A stretch of DNA of 11,326 bases, taken from assembly GCA_900313765.1 (NCBI GenBank), contig OMSN01000086.1, positions 1-11,326 of the forward strand, written 5' to 3'. Shown in pieces: positions 1-9,096 of the stretch; positions within the stretch are counted from its first letter, which is position 1; each line of letters opens with the position of its first letter. The DNA comes from an uncultured Eubacteriales bacterium. Its GTDB lineage: Bacteria; Bacillota; Clostridia; Lachnospirales; Lachnospiraceae. Below the pieces are notes generated by a model. That model had not been told where the DNA came from, ran no database searches, and saw only the letters and a program-made list of their open reading frames with translations. The translations under genes were made by a program, and so were the position numbers.

Positions 1-1562
1 CAGGGCTGCCAGTGAAGAATGCATTCCTCCGTCCCGGACCGCTCATTCAGAAGAAAGCTGTCTTCCAGTGTAAAGTTCTTCGCCTTCTGCAGGGCATTCT
101 TCAGAGCCGGCGCGTCATCTGTCAGGATGACCAGAAGGGCACCCGGTGCAAGGAAAGACGATACTTTCTGCAGGAACTTCTGCGCGTATTCTTCCGCGTG
201 ATCACCCGCTGCTTCCTCCCGGGGAAGTTCGGTGATGACTTCATCGAACGGATAGTCATGCGTGAAGTCGAAAAAGTCACGGTTGATGAGATGGAACGGT
301 GCATGCTGGAACTGTTCCGAGATCTGTGCATTGATCTTTGCCTTCTCCACAGCTTCCCCAAAACGGTCTACTCCGTAGACGGGGTCTGCACCGGTTATGA
401 TACATCTCTCCATCAGCAGGGTTCCCGTTCCGCAGAACGGATCCAGGACCTGTGCGCCATCCTTCAGGTAAGGGCGGGCCAGCTCCATGGCCAGGGCGGA
501 AAGTGCGGCAGATGTACTCTGCGCAGTCGTCTCCTTCCTGTATGCAAACCTTCTGTCCGGTATCGTGAACAGCTTCAGCATCGGGACCAGACTCTTGTCC
601 CTGCGCTCGATCAGGCGCAGCTCCACCTCATAGGAAGAATCCGTATTCTGCAGAGTCCCCCTCTCCAGGGCATCCAGTCTGGACGCGATCCTGCGGATGA
701 ATTCCCCTCTTCTGTCCTTCGGTATCGTCACGCTCTTCAGTTCGATCCGGTAGCGGAATGGCTGGTCAGAGTCTTCGTGCAGATACTTCAGATAATTGCC
801 GATCTTCAGGTCTCTGAGCTTCTGTGCGATCGCTTTCTCATCGCCCGTCACAGGTCTGGCTCCGGGAATCGGAAACAGGATCTCGGTCCAGGTGCGGATC
901 TTCAGGATCTCCCGCAGGTCCCCGCCCTTGACATGAACCGCTCCCTTCATCGTATTGACTGTACCGGTATGGATCTGCCCGGCTGTGACATCCGCATGCA
1001 GCCGGTTCGTCTGAAGCACCAGGTCCGGTGCAGGGGACATTTTCACATACCTGTGGCTGCTTCTGCGCTCATAGCGGCTCACCATGCTGCGAAGCCTGGA
1101 TAACTCCGCCAGAAGGTGTTTGTTGTTATCCCACAGAGCCTCTGCATTCTCCGGATCCTGCGGCGCATTCTCTCCGGCTTCGCCATCCGGCTCCTGCAGT
1201 GTTTCTTCCAGAACAGCGATCCGCGCCTTCAGGGCAGGCAGATATTCTCTGTAATCCAGCATGGATACTGCCTTGAGATAATCCTCTCTCACAAAGAGAG
1301 TCTCCTCTGCCTCCCATGCTTCCAGCAGAGCCGGAAGAACATCCTCATCCTCTGCAGCACCAAGGATCAGTGCAGCATTCTTCCTGACCTTCGGATCCTC
1401 ATGTTTCAGAAGGTCCGTCAGCAGGGTGAAATCTCCGCCCAGAAGATACATGAAGTTTCTCCGCAGAGACTCATCGGTTATGTTCTGACGGATCTGAATC
1501 AGGTTCTGCCTGACATCCCTGTCCTTCCGGATCATTTCCAGCATCTGTTCCAGTCTTGCCAT
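1..1562 (-). CDS. HEAT-repeat SAM-dependent methyltransferase, RlmL/Trm11-like (C-terminus cut by window edge)
   Basis: About 520 codons are visible and no stop is reached, so the gene continues past the left edge. The start ATG has GAGGAG five bases upstream, inside the spacer after the amidase gene. Residues about 45-120 look like PBS-lyase/HEAT-type helical repeats (pattern HEDPKVRKNAALILG). An acidic linker follows at 122-142. Residues about 335-520 form a Rossmann-fold methyltransferase related to the UPF0020/Trm11/RlmL group: a conserved stretch RFAYRKETTAQS, then motif I DPFCGTGTLL at 374-383, which binds S-adenosylmethionine. By family, the expected role is base methylation of tRNA or rRNA, but the substrate cannot be read from the sequence. 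The motif IV position reads TELPRE (444-449) instead of the usual NLPY/DPPY type, so activity or specificity may differ. I see no convincing THUMP domain in the middle region. The fold is fairly sure; the substrate is unknown. Confidence 0.8.
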   Translation of the reverse strand, partial: MARLEQMLEMIRKDRDVRQNLIQIRQNITDESLRRNFMYLLGGDFTLLTDLLKHEDPKVRKNAALILGAAEDEDVLPALLEAWEAEETLFVREDYLKAVSMLDYREYLPALKARIAVLEETLQEPDGEAGENAPQDPENAEALWDNNKHLLAELSRLRSMVSRYERRSSHRYVKMSPAPDLVLQTNRLHADVTAGQIHTGTVNTMKGAVHVKGGDLREILKIRTWTEILFPIPGARPVTGDEKAIAQKLRDLKIGNYLKYLHEDSDQPFRYRIELKSVTIPKDRRGEFIRRIASRLDALERGTLQNTDSSYEVELRLIERRDKSLVPMLKLFTIPDRRFAYRKETTAQSTSAALSALAMELARPYLKDGAQVLDPFCGTGTLLMERCIITGADPVYGVDRFGEAVEKAKINAQISEQFQHAPFHLINRDFFDFTHDYPFDEVITELPREEAAGDHAEEYAQKFLQKVSSFLAPGALLVILTDDAPALKNALQKAKNFTLEDSFLLNERSGTEECILHWQP

Positions 1563-1569
1563 AATTCTC

Positions 1570-1603
1570 CTCTTTCTGAAAGAGAGGGAGGCTTGCGCCT
1601 CCC
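1570..1603 (-). promoter_or_regulatory. Tandem hairpins between amidase and methyltransferase genes
   Basis: Two hairpins sit in the 58-base gap. The first has a 7-bp perfect stem (1586-1592 with 1597-1603) closed by a GCAA tetraloop in the RNA, followed by UCUCUUUC, so it could act as a weak terminator. The second has a 6-bp stem (1570-1575 with 1579-1584) and overlaps the ribosome-binding site of the methyltransferase (GAGGAG, 1567-1572). Together they may reduce transcription or translation of the downstream gene. The U-tract is imperfect, so full termination is doubtful. Confidence 0.5.
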
Positions 1604-1620
1604 CCGTATCTGTCCTGTGA

Positions 1621-2682
1621 TCATTCTGCAGCCTTCTCTGCCCTCTTCTTCAGCTCTTCCCACAGATCCTGATCAGAAGTCTCCAGCTGTGCATCTGTCT
1701 CAAAGTTCAGGCTGTCCAGATATTTTCTGAGAACATCATCTTCCGTTTCATCGTTATCGCGTGCATGCAGAAGCTCATCGATCATATTTCTCTGCGCATC
1801 CGCACACTCCTGGCGGTAGGTCATAACGTCATCCTTGAACTGTTCCCATTCATCCGGATGCTCTACGTACCACTTCGGGCAGATCTTTCCGGTCACATCA
1901 TAGTGCCGGATAATGTCATCTCTTCCAAGTCCGTATTTCTCCGACAGGTAGGCAACCAGATGGACGTCCGACCAGTAGGTGGAATCGGTCAGTTTCCCCG
2001 AAGAGTCCTCATGGCAGTTCTCAATGGAGATCGAATAATAATTCGCCTCATTGGAAGCCCATGCAACTTCCCCGTCCGGAACACACTGGATGATCTCTCC
2101 CGTGGTGCCGACTACATAGTTGGCGCTCATATACGTGTTCTGCAGATTCTTCAGGCTCTGAAAATAATCATGATTCTGCTGTGCAGTCGTCTCCGGGTTG
2201 CCAAGATAGTGCACAACGATCTTGTCGATATTGTCCACCTTGATCCCGGGTCTGGACCATTCATTTACATCAAGCAGCTGCACATCGATATTCGGCCGCG
2301 GGACTGCCAGTCCATAGGTGACAACACGGTCCGTTTCCGTCTGGTATTCAAACTTAACCTTCTTATTGACCAGGTCGTCCAGTTCCGGATCTTCCTTCGG
2401 CATGAGGAGCACGAACGCGCCTACCAGCAGACAGATCGCCTCGATCAGAATCACCCAGAAAATGATCCTCCCTGCGCGCTTGCGTTTCTTCTCTCTGAGA
2501 TATCTCTCGTAGGGAGTCAGATTCACATACGGATTCTCGTAGGAACCGTTCCCGGATCCGCCTCTCCTGCGGCCGGATCGGTCCGGAGAATACTGTCTGG
2601 AACGGTCCGAAGAAGTACCTCCAGGGAGGTTTCTTCTCCTGTTCTGCTCCTGTCTGTTATGGTTGTCGCTTCTCCCGCTCAT
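1621..2682 (-). CDS. Membrane-anchored N-acetylmuramoyl-L-alanine amidase (Amidase_2/PGRP fold)
   Basis: This 353-residue protein should cleave the bond between muramic acid and L-alanine in peptidoglycan, outside the membrane. Residues 1-70 are Arg-, Ser- and Gly-rich and probably disordered and cytoplasmic. A single membrane helix spans about 72-94, behind a KKRKR positive patch. The Amidase_2 domain is about 150-285: IVVHYLG with zinc ligand H158, a Tyr in SANYVVG (catalytic Tyr region of T7 lysozyme), then RHYDVTGKICP with H260 and C268 as the other zinc ligands and K266 two residues before the Cys, as in T7 lysozyme. The C-terminus (about 286-353) is acidic and helical. There is no cleavable signal peptide. 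The ATG at 2682 is the only start after an in-frame stop, but its ribosome-binding site is poor. It lies 88 bases after guaB with no obvious terminator between, so co-transcription is possible. Confidence 0.9.
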   Translation of the reverse strand: MSGRSDNHNRQEQNRRRNLPGGTSSDRSRQYSPDRSGRRRGGSGNGSYENPYVNLTPYERYLREKKRKRAGRIIFWVILIEAICLLVGAFVLLMPKEDPELDDLVNKKVKFEYQTETDRVVTYGLAVPRPNIDVQLLDVNEWSRPGIKVDNIDKIVVHYLGNPETTAQQNHDYFQSLKNLQNTYMSANYVVGTTGEIIQCVPDGEVAWASNEANYYSISIENCHEDSSGKLTDSTYWSDVHLVAYLSEKYGLGRDDIIRHYDVTGKICPKWYVEHPDEWEQFKDDVMTYRQECADAQRNMIDELLHARDNDETEDDVLRKYLDSLNFETDAQLETSDQDLWEELKKRAEKAAE

Positions 2683-2770
2683 GGTTGTGTCTGCTGCCCC
2701 ATCCTGCTTCTGTACAGTTTATTGCCTGATTGACTGCTTTCAAGCCTGATCCGATGCTTCATGCCCGCAG

Positions 2771-4317
<1,547 letters not shown>

Positions 4318-4330
4318 TGAGTCACATCAC

Positions 4331-4834
4331 TCAGTCAAAGAAAACCTTTCTCGGAGCATAGCGTCTCATATCCTGGGCAATCTCCGGTGTAAGTTCAAGT
4401 CTCACAACGTCTGACCCCTTCTCCAGGCTGTATACGACGATCCATGCTTTGACATCCGGATTGCCGCTGGTGTAATCCAGGATCTTGCCGCCTTTCATAA
4501 ATGAGCCAACGTGGTCACTTCCCTCCGGAGCCATGATCTCCAGGTTATCTTTGGAATAGGAAGCCACCTTCTTCCTCTTGCGCTTCGACATGATCTTGTC
4601 TATATCAATGTCACCGCCAACATACAGATACTCATACTCGATATCCAGCATCGGAAGCAGGAAATAATACCCGACAAACCCCAGCACGATACCGATCAGT
4701 ATCGCCGGCAGAAACGCAAAAACGACTCCGTACACCACCGGCGCGACGGCCACTGCGATCACCAGGGCTTTCAGGATCGTATCTTTTGCGCTGGACTGTC
4801 TCTTCACCAGAATCTCTTCATAACCGTCATTCAT
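4331..4834 (-). CDS. Small membrane protein of unknown function (DUF6106-like)
   Basis: A 167-residue protein whose function I do not know. Two hydrophobic helices at about 20-42 and 43-62 form a hairpin in the membrane. After them comes EYEYLYVGGDIDIDKI and a basic run KRKRKK (84-89), then a mostly beta-type cytoplasmic or surface domain to the end. The pattern of membrane hairpin plus 'EYEY..GDIDIDKI..KRKRKK' resembles small Lachnospiraceae proteins grouped, as I recall, as DUF6106. It also recalls bacterial PH-like domains after a membrane hairpin, but this is inference. The start is backed by a GAGGG about seven bases upstream. It lies 47 bases after the gene ending at 4882 and is probably in one operon with it. 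guaB downstream has its own promoter. Confidence 0.75.
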   Translation of the reverse strand: MNDGYEEILVKRQSSAKDTILKALVIAVAVAPVVYGVVFAFLPAILIGIVLGFVGYYFLLPMLDIEYEYLYVGGDIDIDKIMSKRKRKKVASYSKDNLEIMAPEGSDHVGSFMKGGKILDYTSGNPDVKAWIVVYSLEKGSDVVRLELTPEIAQDMRRYAPRKVFFD

Positions 4835-4881
4835 AATGATACCCTCTCTTTCTTTCCTAATATCTTATACGGGTTTTCCTG

Positions 4882-5697
4882 TCACCCGGTCTTTCCCCTT
4901 AAAAAGTCAAACAGCTTCATCGCCATCTCTGTATGGTCGCAGCTGCCGATCACGCTGAACCAGACCTCGTCTGCCACATGGATCCCATACTGCAAAAGAA
5001 CACCTGACTGATCGACCCGAACCGCATAGATATGCTGCGGCCTGTCTGCTGCCGCCAAAGAGCCGGATGTCTCTTCTCCGTCACCCTCCGTCTGAGGAAG
5101 GATCAGAGCACCTGTCTCCTCATCATACAGCGGCTCCGGTGCATAATACAGATAACCGCTGTCCTGGTACTCTGCCTTCAGGTCTTCATCCAGCAGATCA
5201 TCCAGACTCATGAACATCCCCTGCTCCTGCAGAAACTGCATCGTTTCACCGGGTGCGAGACAGGTGTCCAGAATTCCCGTCTGAAGAAGCGCAGTCATCT
5301 TCATGGTATTGGCCACTTCTGCCTGCGAGGTACCGCTGGAATTGGGATCAAGGTGGATCGATGTGTCAAACTCGATCTTCTCACGCTTCTTTATTCCGCC
5401 CGCATATTCAGCAAAGTCTGAAGTCAGCCTCCCTGTGTCCGGATCCAGCTCATTTACATTCAGGATACTGGTATAAAGCAGTACATGTGTCCGGAAGCCG
5501 ATGACCATATTGACAATGATATATATCACTGTGATCAGAACGACAGCCAGCACCAGGACGATCTTGTAGTAGTCCCAGAAATACTGGATCTTCGCTCCCG
5601 TTCCCAAACTCCGTATCTTCGCCCATTCTTCTCTGCGTGCTTTCTGGGCTTCCAGTTTCAGGTATTCTTTTTCTTTCCTTTTTTCCTCTTCCGTCAT
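4882..5697 (-). CDS. Single-pass membrane protein with large extracellular domain, unknown function
   Basis: A 271-residue protein I cannot assign to a family of known function. Residues 1-30 are highly charged (Lys/Glu/Arg) and likely helical in the cytoplasm. The segment AKIQYFWDYYKI (35-46) leads into one membrane helix at about 45-66. The remaining 200 residues should be outside the membrane. Proteins with this 'KIQY.WDYYK' entry to a membrane helix are common in Lachnospiraceae and usually annotated as hypothetical. The segment GILDTCLAPGETMQFLQEQGMFMSLDDLL (141-169) faintly suggests a periplasmic-binding-protein-like fold. That is a guess. The ATG at 5697 has AAAGG about 11 bases upstream, a modest ribosome-binding site. 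It is first in a likely two-gene unit with the membrane protein at 4331-4834. Confidence 0.75.
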   Translation of the reverse strand: MTEEEKRKEKEYLKLEAQKARREEWAKIRSLGTGAKIQYFWDYYKIVLVLAVVLITVIYIIVNMVIGFRTHVLLYTSILNVNELDPDTGRLTSDFAEYAGGIKKREKIEFDTSIHLDPNSSGTSQAEVANTMKMTALLQTGILDTCLAPGETMQFLQEQGMFMSLDDLLDEDLKAEYQDSGYLYYAPEPLYDEETGALILPQTEGDGEETSGSLAAADRPQHIYAVRVDQSGVLLQYGIHVADEVWFSVIGSCDHTEMAMKLFDFLRGKTG

Positions 5698-5730
5698 AGA
5701 TCTGCACGGCCTTTCTCAAACTAATATCTG

Positions 5731-5759
5731 ATTATACCAAAGCACACGTATCTTTTCCA
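5731..5759 (-). promoter_or_regulatory. Promoter of the unknown membrane-protein unit
   Basis: On the minus strand: TGGAAA (5754-5759), 17-base spacer, perfect TATAAT (5731-5736) with TGG before it (extended -10). It lies between the groEL terminator and the start codon at 5697, so the two unknown genes can be expressed apart from groESL. Confidence 0.7.
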
Positions 5760-5767
5760 CACTTTCC

Positions 5768-5813
5768 GGGCATCCGGAGGAAGGAGCAAACATCTTGACG
5801 ACGCAGGATGCCC
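5768..5813. repeat. 8-bp inverted repeat, 30 bases apart
   Basis: GGGCATCC (5768-5775) and its exact reverse complement (5806-5813) flank a 30-base loop, just upstream of the promoter at 5731-5759. It may be a regulatory site or chance; nothing else in the sequence decides this. Confidence 0.3.
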
Positions 5814-5830
5814 ACCCGCGGATGCATACA

Positions 5831-5863
5831 AAAAAAGATACCGCCGGATCGACGGTATCTTTT
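5831..5863 (-). terminator. Rho-independent terminator of groESL
   Basis: A 10-bp stem (5837-5846 with 5850-5859, one G-U pair in the RNA) closes on a 3-base loop. On the minus strand it is followed by a run of seven T and preceded by four A. It lies about 65 bases after the groEL stop codon. The plus-strand T-tract is also fair (four T), so it might work both ways, but nothing converges on it from the left. Confidence 0.9.
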
Positions 5864-5923
5864 CATTTTATTCATAAAGCTGTTTCCGGAGGCTGTAATG
5901 CCTTCTCCCAGACGCGGGAGGAA

Positions 5924-7576
<1,653 letters not shown>

Positions 7577-7605
7577 TTATTTTCCTCCTGATTCTGTTCT
7601 GTCTG

Positions 7606-7887
7606 TTACTCTACTTTTGCGAGAATGTCACCCATCTTGCAGAGGATATATTCTTCATCGCCAAGTTTGAACTCATTGCCGGCGTATTTGGAATATACAA
7701 CTGTGTCGCCTTCCTTGACGCTCATGACGATCTCCTTGCCGTCAACCTTGCCGTCGCCAACCGCGATCACAACAGCTTCCTGCGGCTTCTCCTGGGACTT
7801 TGCTGCCAGGATGATTCCGCCCTTTGTGGTCTCTTCAGCCTCAAGCTGCTTCAGAACAACCTTATCTCCCAACGGAACTAACTTCAT
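7606..7887 (-). CDS. groS: Co-chaperonin GroES (Hsp10)
   Basis: The 93-residue lid of the GroEL cage. It begins MKLVPLGDKVVLKQLEAEETT, followed by the mobile loop with GGIIL (23-27) that touches GroEL, then VVIAVGDGK (39-47), VKEGDTVVYSKYAG (57-70) and the end YILCKMGDILAKVE. The open frame extends eight residues further up (to 7911), but the ATG at 7887 fits the family and has GGAGG eight bases upstream, so the longer start is rejected. It is the first gene of the CIRCE-controlled groESL operon, 32 bases before groEL. Confidence 0.97.
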   Translation of the reverse strand: MKLVPLGDKVVLKQLEAEETTKGGIILAAKSQEKPQEAVVIAVGDGKVDGKEIVMSVKEGDTVVYSKYAGNEFKLGDEEYILCKMGDILAKVE

Positions 7888-7919
7888 AATGCATTCCTCC
7901 ATTCCATTCATTTAATTTA

Positions 7920-7946
7920 TTAGCACTCATTAAATTTGAGTGCTAA
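7920..7946. promoter_or_regulatory. CIRCE operator (HrcA binding site)
   Basis: A perfect match to the consensus TTAGCACTC-N9-GAGTGCTAA: left arm 7920-7928, nine-base spacer, right arm 7938-7946. It lies just downstream of the groESL promoter and about 33 bases before the groES start codon. In other bacteria HrcA binds here and represses groESL until heat stress. hrcA is not in this window. Confidence 0.98.
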
Positions 7947-7958
7947 ATCACAATGCTC

Positions 7959-7986
7959 ATAATAGCAGAAATAAAGAATTATGCAA
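7959..7986 (-). promoter_or_regulatory. groESL promoter
   Basis: Minus-strand TTGCAT (7981-7986), 16-base spacer, TATTAT (7959-7964). The start of RNA would be near 7952, placing CIRCE at the very 5' end of the transcript, as in other CIRCE operons. The -35 is weak but the position relative to CIRCE supports it. Confidence 0.7.
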
Positions 7987-8011
7987 CCCCTCGGTAGGTG
8001 CATAATTCTTT
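7973..8011. terminator. 13-bp hairpin after codY, overlapping the groESL promoter
   Basis: A perfect 13-bp stem (7973-7985 with 7999-8011) with a 13-base loop. It is about 85 bases past the codY stop and would be the natural codY terminator, though the minus-strand tail (CTTTATTTC) is a weaker U-tract than the plus-strand tail (CTTTTTC). The left arm contains most of the groESL -35 hexamer and its spacer, so terminator and promoter share DNA. Confidence 0.65.
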
Positions 8012-8020
8012 TTCGGGTTC

Positions 8021-8067
8021 AAAAAAACTCTTTTATTCTCGTTTTTTCTCGTTTTTTCTCGATTTTT
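8021..8067. other. Phased A/T tracts, likely curved DNA
   Basis: Runs of four to seven A or T centre near 8024, 8033, 8045, 8055 and 8065, close to one DNA turn apart. The unit CTCGTTTTTT repeats at ten-base spacing. Such phased tracts bend DNA. They lie about 35-80 bases upstream of the groESL -35 and downstream of the codY stop. Confidence 0.6.
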
Positions 8068-8096
8068 GAATATTTTGTGTCTTCCAGGGCGGCCTC

Positions 8097-8870
8097 TTAC
8101 GCTCTCCGGATCTCATTCAGCTGATCATAGACCGCATCGTTCAGAACCTTGATATAGGTCCCCTTCATTCCGGAACTCTTGGATTCGATGACGCCTGCGC
8201 TCTCAAACTTCCTGAGCGCATTCACGATCACGGAACGGGTGATGCCCACACGGTCTGCGATCCTGCTGGCCACCAGCACGCCTTCCTGTCCGTCCAGTTC
8301 CCTGAAGATATGAATGATCGCTTCCTGTTCGGAATAGCTCAAAGTGCTGATCGCACTCTTCACAACCTGGATCTTGCGGTTTTCTTCTTCATTCTCCTCA
8401 CTCTGGGAGCGCATCATCTCCAGACCGACCACAGTAGTCCCATACTCGGACAGGATGATATCATCGATCTCATAAGGACGGTCCATCCGGTACATGAAGA
8501 CCGTGCCGAGCCTCTCCCCCGCGATCTCGATCGGATTCACGATAGCCTGGTAGGTACGGATGTTGTCATCCAGGAATCCGAGAGTCTCCAGGTTCACATT
8601 TTCCTTAGTGGAAAGAATGGACAGAAAACGCTCATTGAGCATCGGATCGATGAAATTCCCGACACGATCCACGATCATCTCTTTCAGTTCACTGACCTGA
8701 TCTGCTTCACTGACTCCGAGGACCTTACCTTTGCGGCTGATCACCAGAACATTCGAAGCGAGGATCTGCGTCAGGATGCTGCAGATGTCATTGAAGACAA
8801 CCTTGCTCGAATTGTTATTGTGAAGAAGCTGACCGATTTTTCGGGTCTTGTCGAGTAACTGGACACTCAT
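8097..8870 (-). CDS. codY: Global transcriptional repressor CodY
   Basis: CodY represses amino-acid, transport and stationary-phase genes when GTP and branched-chain amino acids are plentiful. At 257 residues it matches the B. subtilis length (259). The N-terminal GAF-type ligand domain covers about 1-155, and the C-terminal winged helix-turn-helix is nearly invariant: ASRIADRVGITRSVIVNALRK (201-221) and SAGVIESKSSGMKGTYIKVLN (224-244). The ATG at 8870 gives MSVQLLDKTRKI, matching other CodY starts, with GGAGGT about six bases upstream. The open frame extends 45 residues upstream to 9005 without a good ribosome-binding site, and that extension is rejected. The ligand-pocket region (about 55-110) is clearly diverged from B. 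subtilis. It lies downstream of topA, a common order in clostridia. Confidence 0.96.
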   Translation of the reverse strand: MSVQLLDKTRKIGQLLHNNNSSKVVFNDICSILTQILASNVLVISRKGKVLGVSEADQVSELKEMIVDRVGNFIDPMLNERFLSILSTKENVNLETLGFLDDNIRTYQAIVNPIEIAGERLGTVFMYRMDRPYEIDDIILSEYGTTVVGLEMMRSQSEENEEENRKIQVVKSAISTLSYSEQEAIIHIFRELDGQEGVLVASRIADRVGITRSVIVNALRKFESAGVIESKSSGMKGTYIKVLNDAVYDQLNEIRRA

Positions 8871-8944
8871 ATATGCACCTCCGGCATGGTGTGAACCTGT
8901 CATTGGTCTTATCCATCGCCCGATAAGGCGGGGAAAATCCCGAC

Positions 8945-8982
8945 TGAATTGTATGTCTATGCATCTTAACACATACAATTCA
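8945..8982. promoter_or_regulatory. 12-bp perfect dyad in the codY upstream region
   Basis: TGAATTGTATGT (8945-8956) and its exact reverse complement (8971-8982) flank 14 bases. It lies 75-112 bases before the codY start. It may be an operator: an extended -10-like TGTTAAGAT (minus strand, hexamer at 8963-8968) sits in its centre. It may also fold as a hairpin in the codY leader if transcription starts from the TATAAT at 9049-9054. It has no T-run after it, so it is not a standard terminator. Confidence 0.6.
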
Positions 8983-8996
8983 ATAAATCTATGCCA

Positions 8997-9011
8997 CTTT
9001 TTCACACAATT
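8997..9011 (-). promoter_or_regulatory. Possible CodY box upstream of codY
   Basis: On the minus strand AATTGTGTGAAAAAG matches the CodY consensus AATTTTCWGAAAATT at 11 of 15 positions. CodY often controls its own gene, so the place fits. Four mismatches in an AT-rich stretch make chance a real alternative. Confidence 0.35.
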
Positions 9012-9048
9012 TTAAACAAGTTTTCTCCGGATTTGCATGATTGTTCCA

Positions 9049-9054
9049 ATTATA
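9049..9054 (-). promoter_or_regulatory. -10 element for codY
   Basis: A perfect TATAAT on the minus strand, between topA and codY. The -35 region at the right distance (around 9071-9077, GTTACT) is poor, so it would need an activator or other contacts. It would give a codY leader of about 170 bases. Confidence 0.4.
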
Positions 9055-9096
9055 CCTCATTTACCCTCAAAGTAACCGCCCCATCTGAGGCATCAC

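Noticed and set aside
18..30. A 13-base match (AATGCATTCCTCC) shared with the groES ribosome-binding region at 7888-7900
   Set aside because: It lies within methyltransferase coding sequence at one end and has no extended similarity; chance is likely.
12..1103. A 363-codon plus-strand open frame at the left edge
   Set aside because: It is the antisense of the methyltransferase gene, whose minus-strand frame stays open for 520 codons with motif I and a good ribosome-binding site.
8871..9005. A 45-residue N-terminal extension of CodY
   Set aside because: No ribosome-binding site at the upstream ATG, no match to known CodY starts, and it would cover the dyad. The ATG at 8870 has GGAGGT at good distance.
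9075..9096. A 5-bp hairpin just after the topA stop as terminator
   Set aside because: The stem CTGAG/CTCAG is short and has no T-run after it.
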